Below, piece by piece: positions 54,905-63,981 of a DNA stretch of 64,000 nt. How positions within the stretch are numbered: the first letter of the stretch is position 1; each line of letters opens with the position of its first letter. The DNA comes from Flavobacterium sp. MC2016-06 (GTDB lineage Bacteria > Bacteroidota > Bacteroidia > Flavobacteriales > Flavobacteriaceae): positions 1-64,000 of the forward strand of contig NZ_WMID02000026.1 in assembly GCF_009711165.2 (NCBI RefSeq), in the 5' to 3' direction. The notes below the pieces were generated by a model. That model searched no databases. It was not told where the DNA came from and was given only the letters and a program-made list of their open reading frames with translations. A program made the translations under genes and the position numbers.

Positions 54905-55003
54905 CTAAACAGATTTCATTTTATCATTTACAGCATAAAAAGAAACAGTAACTAAACCTTCAACTATTCCTCTAAAATACGGTAGTTCAAAAACTACTCT
55001 CAT
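54905..55003 (-). CDS. Possible very small protein or gene remnant
   Basis: A 32-codon frame (MRVVFELPYFRGIVEGLVT and on, ending MKSV) starts at an ATG preceded by AGGAAG seven bases upstream, one of the few Shine-Dalgarno-like sites in the window. No family is recognised. It lies in the 700-base gap between xylA and the transaldolase, outside the repeats. It may be a real small peptide, a remnant or chance. Confidence 0.2.
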   Translation of the reverse strand: MRVVFELPYFRGIVEGLVTVSFYAVNDKMKSV

Positions 55004-55110
55004 AATCTTCCTGCACATTTTCTTCGTTTCACTTTAAAATAATCTTTGAAACAGCTTTGAAGTCATTATAACTTTCTACAGCTATAACATTGTGTTTATT
55101 TCTTTTAACA

Positions 55111-55143
55111 AGACCTAACAGGTTTTTAAAACCTGTTAGGTCT
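55111..55143 (-). terminator. Hairpin terminator after xylA
   Basis: AGACCTAACAGGTTT and AAACCTGTTAGGTCT form a perfect 15-base stem, 17 bases past the xylA stop. It is the same hairpin type as at 42399-42425. Confidence 0.7.
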
Positions 55144-55160
55144 CAGTAAAATTTCACCAA

Positions 55161-56486
55161 TTAAATATATTGGTTGATGATATTTTCAAACAATTCTTGT
55201 TTACCGCTTTGTAAAGTTAATTCACCATTTTCGTGAGCGATATTGTAAAGATCTTTAAGGTCTAATTTTCCGTTAGCAAAATCTTTTCCTTTTCCAGAAT
55301 CAAAAGAGCTGTATCTTTCCGTTCTTAGTTTTTCGTAAGACGAAGAAGTAATAATTTTATCTGCAGTCAATAAAGCTCTAGCAAAAGTATCTGCACCACC
55401 AATATGAGCGTGGAAAACATCCTCAATATCTGTAGAGTTTCTTCTAATTTTTGCATCAAAGTTTACACCGCCGCCTTGTAAGCCACCAGCTTTTAAGAAA
55501 ACAAGCATTGCTTCTGTAGTTTCTTGAATGTTATTTGGAAATTGATCTGTATCCCAACCGTTTTGGTAATCTCCTCTATTAGCATCGATACTTCCTAACA
55601 TTCCAGCTTTTGCCGCAACTTCCAATTCATGTTGAAAAGTATGCTGTGCCAAAGTAGCGTGGTTTACTTCAATATTAATTTTGAAATCTTTATCTAAACC
55701 ATACTCACGTAAAAATCCGATTGCCGTTGCAGAGTCAAAATCGTATTGGTGTTTAGACGGTTCCATTGGTTTTGGCTCAATAAAGAACGTTCCTTTAAAA
55801 CCTTGTGCTCTAGCATAATCTCTAGACATTGCTAAGAATTGCGCCATGTGGTCTAATTCTCTTCCCATATCTGTATTTAGCAAAGACATATAACCTTCAC
55901 GACCTCCCCAGAATACATAGTTTTCTCCATCTAAAGCAATCGTAGCATCCAAAGCCAATTTTACTTGACCACCAGCTCTTGCCACCACATTAAAATCAGG
56001 ATTTGTAGCCGCTCCGTTCATAAATCTTGGATTTGAGAAACAGTTTGAAGTTCCCCAAAGTAATTTAATTCCAGATTCCGCTTTCTTTTGTTTTAAGTAT
56101 TCTGTAATGGCAGCAATACGTTTTTCAGATTCTGCAAATGTTGGTCCTTCAGCAATCAAATCATAATCGTGGAAACAGAAATAATCAAATCCCATTTTGC
56201 TGATAAATTCAAAAGCAGCATCTGCTTTATCTTTTGCAGCCTGTAATGGATCTGATGATTGATCCCAAGCAAAATTTTGAGTTCCAGGTCCGAATGGATC
56301 GCTTCCTTGTCCGCAGAAAGTATGCCAATAAGCGATTGCAAATCTAAAGTGCTCACGCATTGTTTTTCCAGCTACAACTTGATCTGGATTGTAATATTTA
56401 AACGCTAAAGGATTATCAGATTCTTTTCCTTCAAACTTAATTTGTCCTATACCTTTATAGTATTCTTTATTTCCTAAAGTTATCAT
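55161..56486 (-). CDS. xylA: Xylose isomerase
   Basis: The 441-residue length and sequence fit the group II xylose isomerases. The active-site His is in [29 protein letters not shown] is the family signature, the metal-binding Glu and Lys are in [18 protein letters not shown], and the second metal site includes [12 protein letters not shown] and DANRGD. It converts D-xylose to D-xylulose in the cytoplasm. It follows xylB with a 7-base gap and ends the regulator-xylB-xylA operon at a hairpin. Confidence 0.98.
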   Translation of the reverse strand: MITLGNKEYYKGIGQIKFEGKESDNPLAFKYYNPDQVVAGKTMREHFRFAIAYWHTFCGQGSDPFGPGTQNFAWDQSSDPLQAAKDKADAAFEFISKMGFDYFCFHDYDLIAEGPTFAESEKRIAAITEYLKQKKAESGIKLLWGTSNCFSNPRFMNGAATNPDFNVVARAGGQVKLALDATIALDGENYVFWGGREGYMSLLNTDMGRELDHMAQFLAMSRDYARAQGFKGTFFIEPKPMEPSKHQYDFDSATAIGFLREYGLDKDFKINIEVNHATLAQHTFQHELEVAAKAGMLGSIDANRGDYQNGWDTDQFPNNIQETTEAMLVFLKAGGLQGGGVNFDAKIRRNSTDIEDVFHAHIGGADTFARALLTADKIITSSSYEKLRTERYSSFDSGKGKDFANGKLDLKDLYNIAHENGELTLQSGKQELFENIINQYI

Positions 56487-56493
56487 TTTGCTA

Positions 56494-57978
56494 CTATTTA
56501 TTTGTTAATATTAATTCTAATTCTTGTTTCCATTTTTGATACGCCTTTTCGTAAGGTTCTTTGTTTTTTAGTGGTAAAAAAGTCATTACGTGATCGTTGG
56601 TTGTAATACTTGAACCAAATTTATTGTAATCACCATCTTTTAAACCAACAGCTCTCGCCGCGCCGACTGCACCAGTTGTATTGTAAATTTCTATTTCGTG
56701 GCCAATAAGAGTTGCAACCGTATTAGAGAAAATTTCTGAACGGAATAAATTATCATTTCCAGCTCTAATCACATCAATTACAGCATTATCATCTTTCAAA
56801 CATTCCATTCCGTACACAAACGAAAAAGCAATTCCTTCAAGAGAAGCTCTAAACAAATGAGAATTGTTGTGAATGTTTAAATTCAAATTCAAGAAATGTG
56901 TTCCGATGTTTTTATTATTAAACATACGTTCTGCACCATTCCCAAACGGAATGACTACTACTCCATCAGAACCCACAGCAATTTTTGATGCTTTACGATT
57001 CATGGTTTCGTAAGTCTCCGTTCCCATATTATTACGCAGCCATCTGTACTGAATTCCAGCTCCGTTGATATTTAAAAGTTTACCAATTCTTGGTGCTTTT
57101 TCTTCGTAATTTACGTGTACAAAATTGTTTACTCTTGTGCTTTTGTTTCCAGCAGACATTTCGCTTACCGCATAAAAAACACCCGAAGTACCGCCTGTAG
57201 CCGCAACTTCACCTGGATTTAAAACATTCAAAGCTAAAGCATTGTTTGGCTGATCTCCTGCTCTATAAACAACCGGAATCCCGCTAGGAAGCCCAGATTC
57301 TTTCGAACCTTTTTCGTTTAAAACACCTTGATTCGTAAAATTCTCTACAATATTTGGCGTCAAAGATTGGTCGATTCCGTAATAATCTAAAAGCCAATCG
57401 GCTACTTTATTGTCTTTGTAATCCCAAAGCATTCCTTCAGACAAACCATTTTTTGTTGTCGTGATTTCGCCCGTAAGTTTATACGCGATATAATCTCCCG
57501 GAAGCATGTATTTATAAATTTTATTGTAAATCTCAGGCTCGTTTTCTTTAACCCATTTTAGTTTAGAAGCCGTAAAATTTCCTGGAGAATTTAATAAATG
57601 CTCCATACATTTTTCTTTTCCAAGTTCTTCATAGGCTTTATTGCCAATTTCTACCGCTCGGCTGTCACACCAAATAATAGAATTTCGAAGCGGACTTCCG
57701 TCTGCATCAACAATCACCAATCCGTGCATTTGATACGAAATACCAACGCCTTGAATTTTTGAAGCTTCAATATTTGCTTCACGAATTGCTCTTTTTGTTG
57801 CGGTACAAATGTGCTGCCACCAAATTTCAGGATCTTGTTCTGCCCAATCCGAATGCGGAGAAACAATCTCCATTTCATTTTGAGGTTCATTCAAAACAAT
57901 AATTTTCTTTCCTGTTTCTGCTTCAACTAAGGCTACCTTAACCGAAGAACTTCCAATATCATATCCTATATAATACAT
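56494..57978 (-). CDS. xylB: Xylulokinase
   Basis: The 494-residue FGGY-family kinase starts [20 protein letters not shown], with the phosphate-1 loop, and has the substrate region [12 protein letters not shown]. The catalytic Asp is in [14 protein letters not shown], and the phosphate-2/adenosine region in [10 protein letters not shown] and [15 protein letters not shown]. It phosphorylates xylulose to xylulose-5-phosphate. It is 3 bases behind the GntR-type regulator gene and 7 bases before xylA, so the three are one transcript. Among FGGY kinases the context settles the substrate. Confidence 0.96.
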   Translation of the reverse strand: MYYIGYDIGSSSVKVALVEAETGKKIIVLNEPQNEMEIVSPHSDWAEQDPEIWWQHICTATKRAIREANIEASKIQGVGISYQMHGLVIVDADGSPLRNSIIWCDSRAVEIGNKAYEELGKEKCMEHLLNSPGNFTASKLKWVKENEPEIYNKIYKYMLPGDYIAYKLTGEITTTKNGLSEGMLWDYKDNKVADWLLDYYGIDQSLTPNIVENFTNQGVLNEKGSKESGLPSGIPVVYRAGDQPNNALALNVLNPGEVAATGGTSGVFYAVSEMSAGNKSTRVNNFVHVNYEEKAPRIGKLLNINGAGIQYRWLRNNMGTETYETMNRKASKIAVGSDGVVVIPFGNGAERMFNNKNIGTHFLNLNLNIHNNSHLFRASLEGIAFSFVYGMECLKDDNAVIDVIRAGNDNLFRSEIFSNTVATLIGHEIEIYNTTGAVGAARAVGLKDGDYNKFGSSITTNDHVMTFLPLKNKEPYEKAYQKWKQELELILTNK

Positions 57979-57981
57979 AAC

Positions 57982-58992
57982 TTATAATGATTCTCTTACT
58001 ATTAAATTTGTTGGCACGTAACACTGAACAACCTCATCGCGTGTGATAAACGCAGCTGCTTTTGTTCCTAATTCTTTAAAATCAGTTGATACAACTGAAA
58101 TTCCTTTGTATATAAATTTCTTCATCGGCGTTTCGTTATACGACAAAAAACCAACGTCTGTTCCGGGTTCTAAATCTTTCTCTTTACATTGTTCCAAAAA
58201 GTGTCCCAAAATCCTATCGCTCACACTGATATAAGCAATTCCTTTTTCAATATTGAACTCTTTTGGATCGGTAATAATTTTATATTCAAAATTAAAATCA
58301 GCACAAAATTTCTCAAAATACGACGCTGTTTCTTTCGGATGATTGGTATATTTTGGATATACAAATTGTATATTTTTATACTTTCTAAACAAATTAACCG
58401 CTGGTATCAAAGACTCATAAAATGCTTTTCCAAAATCTTGAAAAATGTAATTATTATCCTTTTTCGAATGAATATTCCAATCGATCAAAAGCAGTTTTTC
58501 TTTTGAAATTGCCGACAATGTTGGAACAACTTCTTTATCATCAAAATTCATCACCACATATTTATAATACTTCCCAACACTATTATTAATTATAGTTTTA
58601 AAAACATCAATATTATAATGATGAAACTGCACATCTGTAATCACATTATCTGCCAGATTATTGACAAACGAATGATATAAAACTTCTTTATACGCTTTGA
58701 AAGTATCCAAAACCAAAAGTACTTTTCTCGTTTCTCCCGAAACATAATAACCTTTATTCGGCACAGAATCGATTACTTTTTGCTCTTTCAATAGCGAGTA
58801 GGCCTTAAAAACCGTATCTCTCGACAACTGATTGGTCTGGCAAATACTATTTACCGACGGCAGTAATTCTCCTTTCTGTAATATGTTCTCTGCTATCGCA
58901 TTATTAATTCCGTTTACCAATTGCTGATACTTCGGAATGTCACTTTCATGATTAATAACAAAGACAAATTTCTCCTGATTCTCGTTCTTCAT
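57982..58992 (-). CDS. GntR-family regulator with LacI-type sugar-binding domain, probable xylose repressor
   Basis: The 336-residue protein has a GntR winged helix at about 10-75 (YQQLVNGINNAIAENILQKG, then NQLSRDTVFKAYSLLKEQKV). A periplasmic-binding-protein-like effector domain follows from about 85 (VLLVLDTFKAYKEVLYHSFV to DVGFLSYNETPMKKFIY and GISVVSTDFKELG). The combination is common for sugar regulators in Bacteroidota, where it is often called XylR or AraR-like. As first gene of the xylB-xylA operon it probably senses xylose and controls the locus. The shared CAATCGGTTG site is a candidate target, though I see no copy in its own promoter region. Confidence 0.9.
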   Translation of the reverse strand: MKNENQEKFVFVINHESDIPKYQQLVNGINNAIAENILQKGELLPSVNSICQTNQLSRDTVFKAYSLLKEQKVIDSVPNKGYYVSGETRKVLLVLDTFKAYKEVLYHSFVNNLADNVITDVQFHHYNIDVFKTIINNSVGKYYKYVVMNFDDKEVVPTLSAISKEKLLLIDWNIHSKKDNNYIFQDFGKAFYESLIPAVNLFRKYKNIQFVYPKYTNHPKETASYFEKFCADFNFEYKIITDPKEFNIEKGIAYISVSDRILGHFLEQCKEKDLEPGTDVGFLSYNETPMKKFIYKGISVVSTDFKELGTKAAAFITRDEVVQCYVPTNLIVRESL

Positions 58993-59084
58993 ACTGTTCT
59001 GTTCTGGTATGCTAATGTAGCTGCAAGTATCCGATAAAAAAAATAGTTTTTGTTAAAAAATGTTAGTTTTAATTTTAATAATTT

Positions 59085-59187
59085 GGGCGTGTGTCCTGTC
59101 CCGATAGCTATCGGGAGGCTATCCGTTTCAAGTCCTCGCTCTTCCTTCGTCAGGCTGTGGGCTTTCCACTACTATCCCTCACGCAAA
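59085..59187 (-). ncRNA. Candidate structured RNA or structured interspersed element
   Basis: On the minus strand the element runs from TTTGCGTGAGGGATAG to ACACACGCCC. GCGTG/CACGC close the ends, GTGGAAAGCCCAC forms an inner hairpin and TCCCGATAGCTATCGGGA a perfect second one. Its GC content is far above the flanks. From memory, sequences with this GCGTGAGGGATAG start recur between genes in flavobacteria; whether it corresponds to the Flavo-1 motif I cannot tell. The rest of 58993-59475 holds repeats but no gene. Confidence 0.35.
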
Positions 59188-59231
59188 CAAACTTCTAAAA
59201 GCTCCTTCGGAGTATCATGTTTAAGTGCCTT

Positions 59232-59264
59232 ACCTTTGTCAAAGTTTTAAACTTTGACAAAGGT
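59232..59264. repeat. Palindromic repeat family A, copy 5
   Basis: ACCTTTGTCAAAG and CTTTGACAAAGGT arms, the same unit as at 26965, 29874, 40037 and 44654. Confidence 0.85.
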
Positions 59265-59322
59265 TTGCGTAACAATATTAATGAATAATCAAAAATTCAA
59301 CACAAACGTTCTCGCCATTTTT

Positions 59323-59451
59323 GTCATCCTGACGAAGGAAGGATCTTCGTTTACAACATCCACAATATTGTCATTTCTTCAAAATCAAAATTATTTTTTT
59401 TTAATCTCTTTGCGGAGCTTCTTGCGAGGATTCTTCGTTCCTCAGAATGAC
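59323..59451. repeat. Paired-arm repeat family B, strongly diverged copy
   Basis: GTCATCCTGACGAAGGAAGG at the left and TCTTCGTTCCTCAGAATGAC at the right are imperfectly complementary arms. The element ends 25 bases before the GH43 stop codon. Confidence 0.65.
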
Positions 59452-59475
59452 AAGATTCTGCACAAACTCCTTCAT

Positions 59476-61209
59476 TTAAAAATGATTACTAGAAGCATAC
59501 ATCGCCAAATAAGTTCCCACAAATCCTCCAGCTTCTTTCGTACTCAAAATAACGCCATCAATATCTTTTGCTAATAAAATCCACTCTCCTTTTGAACTCG
59601 TTTTATAATAAAAATCATAAAAACGTGCTCTTCCTTCTATCTTCAAATACAACTCTTTTGCTTTTGAATTGATTTCACTTTTTGCAATAATCTCCGATTT
59701 TCCGTTATCATTTTTAATTGCTGCTTTTTCTAAAAAAACTTCTTGTTTATTATTCGCATTTAAACGCTTTCCAATCAATAAAAAATGTTTTTCATTTTGA
59801 AAAGCAACTAAACCTGCAGCTTGCAAAGTATCTGTCGTTGTGAATTCTAATTTTGTCGAAGCTTCAAATTTTAAATGCTGTTGTCTTCTTCCAATAAAAG
59901 AAAAATTAGTTTCAGTATGAATTGATTCTTTTCTGGCTTTTATAGCTAGTTTTCCTCCTTTTAAATCATACCATTTTTCAAGTGGCGTTCTAATAAAACT
60001 CCATTTTAAATCTAATTTATCAGAAGTAAAATCATCATGCGAAGTAAAATTTCCGCTTAATGGTTCTGTTTTTTCTTTTGATAATGGCAAATTTGGTCTT
60101 TTATTTATCATCGGAATTGGTTGATTTCCTCCAACAATTTCCGGCCAGTTGTTTTTCCATTCCACAGGCATCATAAAAGTTTCTCTTCCTGTATTGTACA
60201 AATCCATTCCGTAAGGTCGGCATCCTAAAAAAACCGTCCACCAATCGCCGTTCGGCAATTCAACAAAATCAGCATGACCCGTTGTAGAAACTTCATTTTT
60301 ACGATTCGGATCTAAGTTTTTCTGCGTCATTATTGGGTTATTCGCATAACTTTCATAAGGTCCAAAAATGTTTTTACTTCTAAAAACAACTTCAGAATGA
60401 TTAAATCCTGTTCCGCCCTGCGCGCAAATTAAATAATAATATCCTGCTTTTTTAATAACATGCGGGCCTTCAATCCAAACTGGTTTTATTGCCATATCGG
60501 TTCCTCCGTTAATCACCAATTTTGCTTCGCCAACCGTTTTTTTATTCGCTACATCATATTCAAACATATAAATAGCTCTGTGCCCGTCGTGAACCGAAAC
60601 ATTATTTGGCGGTGGCCCGTTGTGCGTGATATACGCTTTACCGTCTTCATCAAAAAACAAATCAGGATCAATGCCTTTTACATTTGGAAGCGCAATTGGA
60701 TTTGACCAAGGTCCCGCAGGATTTTTGGCCGTAACAATAAAATTACCAACGCCGCTAACATTCGTACAGATTACATAAAAAATTCCTTTATGGTATCGAA
60801 TCGTTGGTGCAAACATACCTCTAGACAAACTAGAATTATTAAAATCTCCTTGTTCAGGGCGTGTTATTGCATTTCCAATCTGTTTCCAGTTTACTAAATC
60901 TGTACTTTCAGAAATAGGCAATCCTGGGAAATAACAAAAGGATGAATTCACCAAATAAAACTTATCTCCAACCCTGCAAATACTCGGATCTGGATAAAAT
61001 CCTGCTAAAATCGGATTGTAATATTCGCTGTCAGATTTCGATACATTCACGTAAGCATCATCTTTTCCTTTGTAATCAAACCAATCAAAAGAAGCATAAT
61101 TTGATTTTGCAATCGGTTGTTTTTTTTGAGAAATAATTTTACACGGAAGAGTTGCAATAATCAATACAATTAAAGCACTTTTAAGATTTATTTTTGCTGT
61201 TTCGAACAT
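59476..61209 (-). CDS. Exported GH43 beta-xylosidase/arabinofuranosidase
   Basis: The 577-residue protein has a signal peptide (LKSALIVLIIATLPCKIIS) and a five-bladed GH43 propeller. The base Asp is in NPILAGFYPDPSIC, the modulating Asp in GIDPDLFFDEDGK and the acid Glu in WIEGPHVIKKAGYYY. A C-terminal beta-sandwich from about 370 (FTSHDDFTSDKLDLKWSFIR) is of the type found in GH43 subfamily 12-like xylosidases. It removes xylose or arabinose from xylo-oligosaccharides in the periplasm. It is 21 bases behind the second GH43 gene and in the symporter operon. Confidence 0.92.
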   Translation of the reverse strand: MFETAKINLKSALIVLIIATLPCKIISQKKQPIAKSNYASFDWFDYKGKDDAYVNVSKSDSEYYNPILAGFYPDPSICRVGDKFYLVNSSFCYFPGLPISESTDLVNWKQIGNAITRPEQGDFNNSSLSRGMFAPTIRYHKGIFYVICTNVSGVGNFIVTAKNPAGPWSNPIALPNVKGIDPDLFFDEDGKAYITHNGPPPNNVSVHDGHRAIYMFEYDVANKKTVGEAKLVINGGTDMAIKPVWIEGPHVIKKAGYYYLICAQGGTGFNHSEVVFRSKNIFGPYESYANNPIMTQKNLDPNRKNEVSTTGHADFVELPNGDWWTVFLGCRPYGMDLYNTGRETFMMPVEWKNNWPEIVGGNQPIPMINKRPNLPLSKEKTEPLSGNFTSHDDFTSDKLDLKWSFIRTPLEKWYDLKGGKLAIKARKESIHTETNFSFIGRRQQHLKFEASTKLEFTTTDTLQAAGLVAFQNEKHFLLIGKRLNANNKQEVFLEKAAIKNDNGKSEIIAKSEINSKAKELYLKIEGRARFYDFYYKTSSKGEWILLAKDIDGVILSTKEAGGFVGTYLAMYASSNHF

Positions 61210-61230
61210 ATTTTTTATCTCGATTTAAAA

Positions 61231-62256
61231 CTAATCCTCTTTTCCGTAAGGATCAATCGTTACAATTGAGCCATCTTCAAGATAATCTATTTTGGTAACT
61301 TTCATACTTCTTAAATGTGTTACTCCTTTTGATAAACTTGAGTCGTGGTAAAATAAATACCAATCGTTATCGACTTTACAAATAGAATGATGTGAAGTCC
61401 AGCCCACAACAGGATTTAAAATTCTGCCTTGATAAACAAACGGCCCGTACGGATTATCGCCAATCGCGTAACAAATAAAATGCGTATCGCCTGTAGAGTA
61501 CGAGAAATAATATTTTTCGTTGTATTTATGAACCCAAGAAGCTTCAAAAAAACGACGATTATTATCACCTGCTAATAAAACATTTCCATTTTCGTCCAAG
61601 ATTTTAATTTCTTTTGGTTCTTCGTCAAACTCCAGCATATTAGCTGTCAATCTAGCTGCAATTGGTCCTAAAGCTTGCTCTTTTCCAGAAGGTTCTTCGT
61701 GATCAACATTGTATTTATTGTTTCTATAATTTTGAAGCTGACCGCCCCAAATTCCTCCAAAATAAATATAATATTTTCCATCTTCGTCTTCAAAAACAGC
61801 TGGATCAATACTATAACTTCCTTTAATCGCTTCTGGCTCTGACTTAAAAGGTCCAACTGGAGAATCGCTTACTGCAACTCCAATTTGGAAAATTCCGTCT
61901 GGACGTTTAGCTGGAAAATACAAATAATACTTTCCGTTTTTGTGTGCAGCATCTGGCGCCCACATTTGTTTCTCGGCCCAAGCAACTTCATCTACATGTA
62001 AAGCAACTCCGTTATCTACAGCTTTAGAATCGATAGTTTCCATCGAAAAAACGTGATAATCTTCCATTCCGAAATGATCGCCATTATCGTTAAATGGAAT
62101 TCCTGCATCAACATCATGTGAAGGATAAATATAGATTTTACCGTTGAATACATGTGCCGACGGATCTGCTGTATAAATGTGAGATACTAAAGGCTGTGAA
62201 ATCGCTGCTTTATTAATCTGTTCAAAATTAATTTGTTCAATACTATCTTCCGGCAT
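61231..62256 (-). CDS. Cytoplasmic GH43 beta-xylosidase/alpha-L-arabinofuranosidase
   Basis: The 341-residue protein is a single GH43 propeller without a signal peptide. The base Asp is in YTADPSAHVFNGKIYIYPS, the modulator in SIDPAVFEDEDGKYYIYF and the acid Glu in FFEASWVHKYNEKYYF. With no export signal, it should finish short xylo-oligosaccharides brought in by the neighbouring symporter, 29 bases upstream. Exported and cytoplasmic GH43 enzymes in one operon divide the work between compartments. Xylosidase against arabinofuranosidase cannot be settled by eye. Confidence 0.92.
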   Translation of the reverse strand: MPEDSIEQINFEQINKAAISQPLVSHIYTADPSAHVFNGKIYIYPSHDVDAGIPFNDNGDHFGMEDYHVFSMETIDSKAVDNGVALHVDEVAWAEKQMWAPDAAHKNGKYYLYFPAKRPDGIFQIGVAVSDSPVGPFKSEPEAIKGSYSIDPAVFEDEDGKYYIYFGGIWGGQLQNYRNNKYNVDHEEPSGKEQALGPIAARLTANMLEFDEEPKEIKILDENGNVLLAGDNNRRFFEASWVHKYNEKYYFSYSTGDTHFICYAIGDNPYGPFVYQGRILNPVVGWTSHHSICKVDNDWYLFYHDSSLSKGVTHLRSMKVTKIDYLEDGSIVTIDPYGKED

Positions 62257-62285
62257 ACTGCTATTTTTATGTTTTTAATTAATTT

Positions 62286-63719
62286 TTAATTTCTTCTTTC
62301 TTTCAAGTCTGATTCAATCTGAACCTCCATTTTTTTATCAATTTTATAGAAACACAACAAGCCGCATCCTACTAAAAATGGAATGGAAGGAAAAACACTC
62401 ACTAATAATTTGATTCCGTTTATGGCTGTATCGGTTTGAACTGCCGAATTTGGTACATAATCAAAAGATCCTAAAAGCAAAGTTGTTAAGGAACCTCCAA
62501 TACTTAAACCTGCTTTTAAACCTACCATCATGGCTGAAAATATAATGGCTGTCGCGCGACGGTTATTCAACCATTCTGAATAATCGGCAACATCTGCAAT
62601 CATCGCCCAAAGAATTGGAATTGTGATTCCGTAGAAAAATCCGTGTAAAATTTGAGAGATAAATATCATCGGAATATCTCCTGCTGGAAAAAAATAAAAG
62701 GCCAGAATAAATAAAGTCGAAATGAACAAGAATGTTCCAAAGACGTTTCTTTTTCCGTATTTATCGGCTAAATTTTTAGACAATGTAATTCCGACAATCA
62801 TAAAAATAATCCCGCCCGCATTAAATAGTCCGAAACCTGCCGCAACGGGATCATTCCCAAAATGATTCAATCCAATACTTGATAATGTATCTAATATCGG
62901 CTGAATAAAAAGTGCTAATTCTTCTTTATTAACGTAATTTTCAAAATAATACACATAAGAACCACCTTTCATTGCCAAGGTAATAAACACCAAAGTTGTC
63001 AACGAAAGCATGATTAGCCAAGGTTTATTTTTTACTAAATCGCTTAAATCTTCTTTGATGCTTGATTTTTGTTCTGGTTTTGGAATAATACGCTCTTTTG
63101 TAGTCAAAAAAGTGATTAAAAGCATTATCGTTCCTACGATTGCTAAAACTGTCATTACTTTTTCGATACCAACCGCTTTGTCTCCGTTTCCTGCACTTTT
63201 AATGATTCCAAGCATAAAAACCTGAACGAAAAACTGTGCAAACATAACTGCCACAAAACGGTAAGAAGACATACTGTTTCTTTCTTTCATGTCGCCCGTA
63301 ATTACACCGCTTAGAGCAGAATACGGTAAATTGTTACTTGCGTAAAACAATAGTAAAAATGTATAGGTTATTACCGCATAAATTACTTTTCCGTGGTACG
63401 AGAAATTAGGTGTTGAAAAAGCTAATAATGCCACGCATCCTAAAGGGATTGCGGTTACTAAAATCCAAGGTCTAAATTTTCCCCATTTTGTGCTTGTTCT
63501 GTCTGCTAACACTCCGATAATTGGATTAAAAATAAAAGCAGCGATTAATCCGACTATTAACATGATTATAGAAGAATCTGTAGGCGATAATCCGTAAATG
63601 TCAGTATAAAAATAAGCCAGATACGTCATCAAAGTCTGGAAAACTAAATTGGCAGCCAAGTCGCCTAAGCTATAACCGATTTTTTCTTTGATGGATAATT
63701 TTTGGGAAATTTGATTCAT
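62286..63719 (-). CDS. GPH-family glycoside:cation symporter, XynP-like
   Basis: The 477-residue protein has 12 predicted membrane segments and the GPH/MelB signature: KIGYSLGDLAANLVFQTLMT at the start and GVLADRTSTKWGKFRPWIL between helices 2 and 3. The conserved block ADVADYSEWLNNRRATAI lies before helix 10. Related XynP/XylP transporters import xylosides or xylo-oligosaccharides with Na+ or H+. It is the first gene of the symporter-GH43-GH43 operon, and a CAATCGGTTG site lies about 215 bases upstream. Confidence 0.92.
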   Translation of the reverse strand: MNQISQKLSIKEKIGYSLGDLAANLVFQTLMTYLAYFYTDIYGLSPTDSSIIMLIVGLIAAFIFNPIIGVLADRTSTKWGKFRPWILVTAIPLGCVALLAFSTPNFSYHGKVIYAVITYTFLLLFYASNNLPYSALSGVITGDMKERNSMSSYRFVAVMFAQFFVQVFMLGIIKSAGNGDKAVGIEKVMTVLAIVGTIMLLITFLTTKERIIPKPEQKSSIKEDLSDLVKNKPWLIMLSLTTLVFITLAMKGGSYVYYFENYVNKEELALFIQPILDTLSSIGLNHFGNDPVAAGFGLFNAGGIIFMIVGITLSKNLADKYGKRNVFGTFLFISTLFILAFYFFPAGDIPMIFISQILHGFFYGITIPILWAMIADVADYSEWLNNRRATAIIFSAMMVGLKAGLSIGGSLTTLLLGSFDYVPNSAVQTDTAINGIKLLVSVFPSIPFLVGCGLLCFYKIDKKMEVQIESDLKERRN

Positions 63720-63812
63720 TTGGTTGGTAAGGTTAGTTTTTGTTTATGTAAGCAAAAGTGGTTTTTATTTTTATAATTCTATTTATTCTTTTTTCAATTT
63801 TATCGCAATCTT

Positions 63813-63899
63813 GTCATTGCGAGGAACGAAGCAACCTCACTTGTTAGGTCAAACTTTGTAGCTCATTGTTAGTGTGATTGCTTCGTTCCTCGCAATGAC
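63813..63899. repeat. Paired-arm repeat family B, copy
   Basis: Arms GTCATTGCGAGGAACGAAGC and GCTTCGTTCCTCGCAATGAC, about 47 bases apart, lie inside the leader of the symporter gene, so a transcript from the promoter at 63974 would carry the hairpin. Confidence 0.88.
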
Positions 63900-63934
63900 C
63901 AAATCGCTAAAAATCAATCTCATTTTATTTTAAA

Positions 63935-63981
63935 CAATCGGTTGTGTAAAATTATACAAAAAAACATATTATGCAAATTTA
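63935..63981 (-). promoter_or_regulatory. Candidate symporter promoter with downstream CAATCGGTTG site
   Basis: TAAATTTG on the minus strand (63981-63974) fits the -7 element. The quasi-palindrome at 63935-63944, in the extended form ACAATCGGTTGT, lies about 30 bases downstream of it, near +25, where a repressor would act as a roadblock. The -33 element would fall at the window edge. Confidence 0.45.

Noticed and set aside
61105..61122. Fourth CAATCGGTTG site, inside the exported GH43 gene
   Set aside because: It lies within codons for KQPIAK near the 5' end of a coding region, with no promoter beside it; probably chance, so not counted as an operator.
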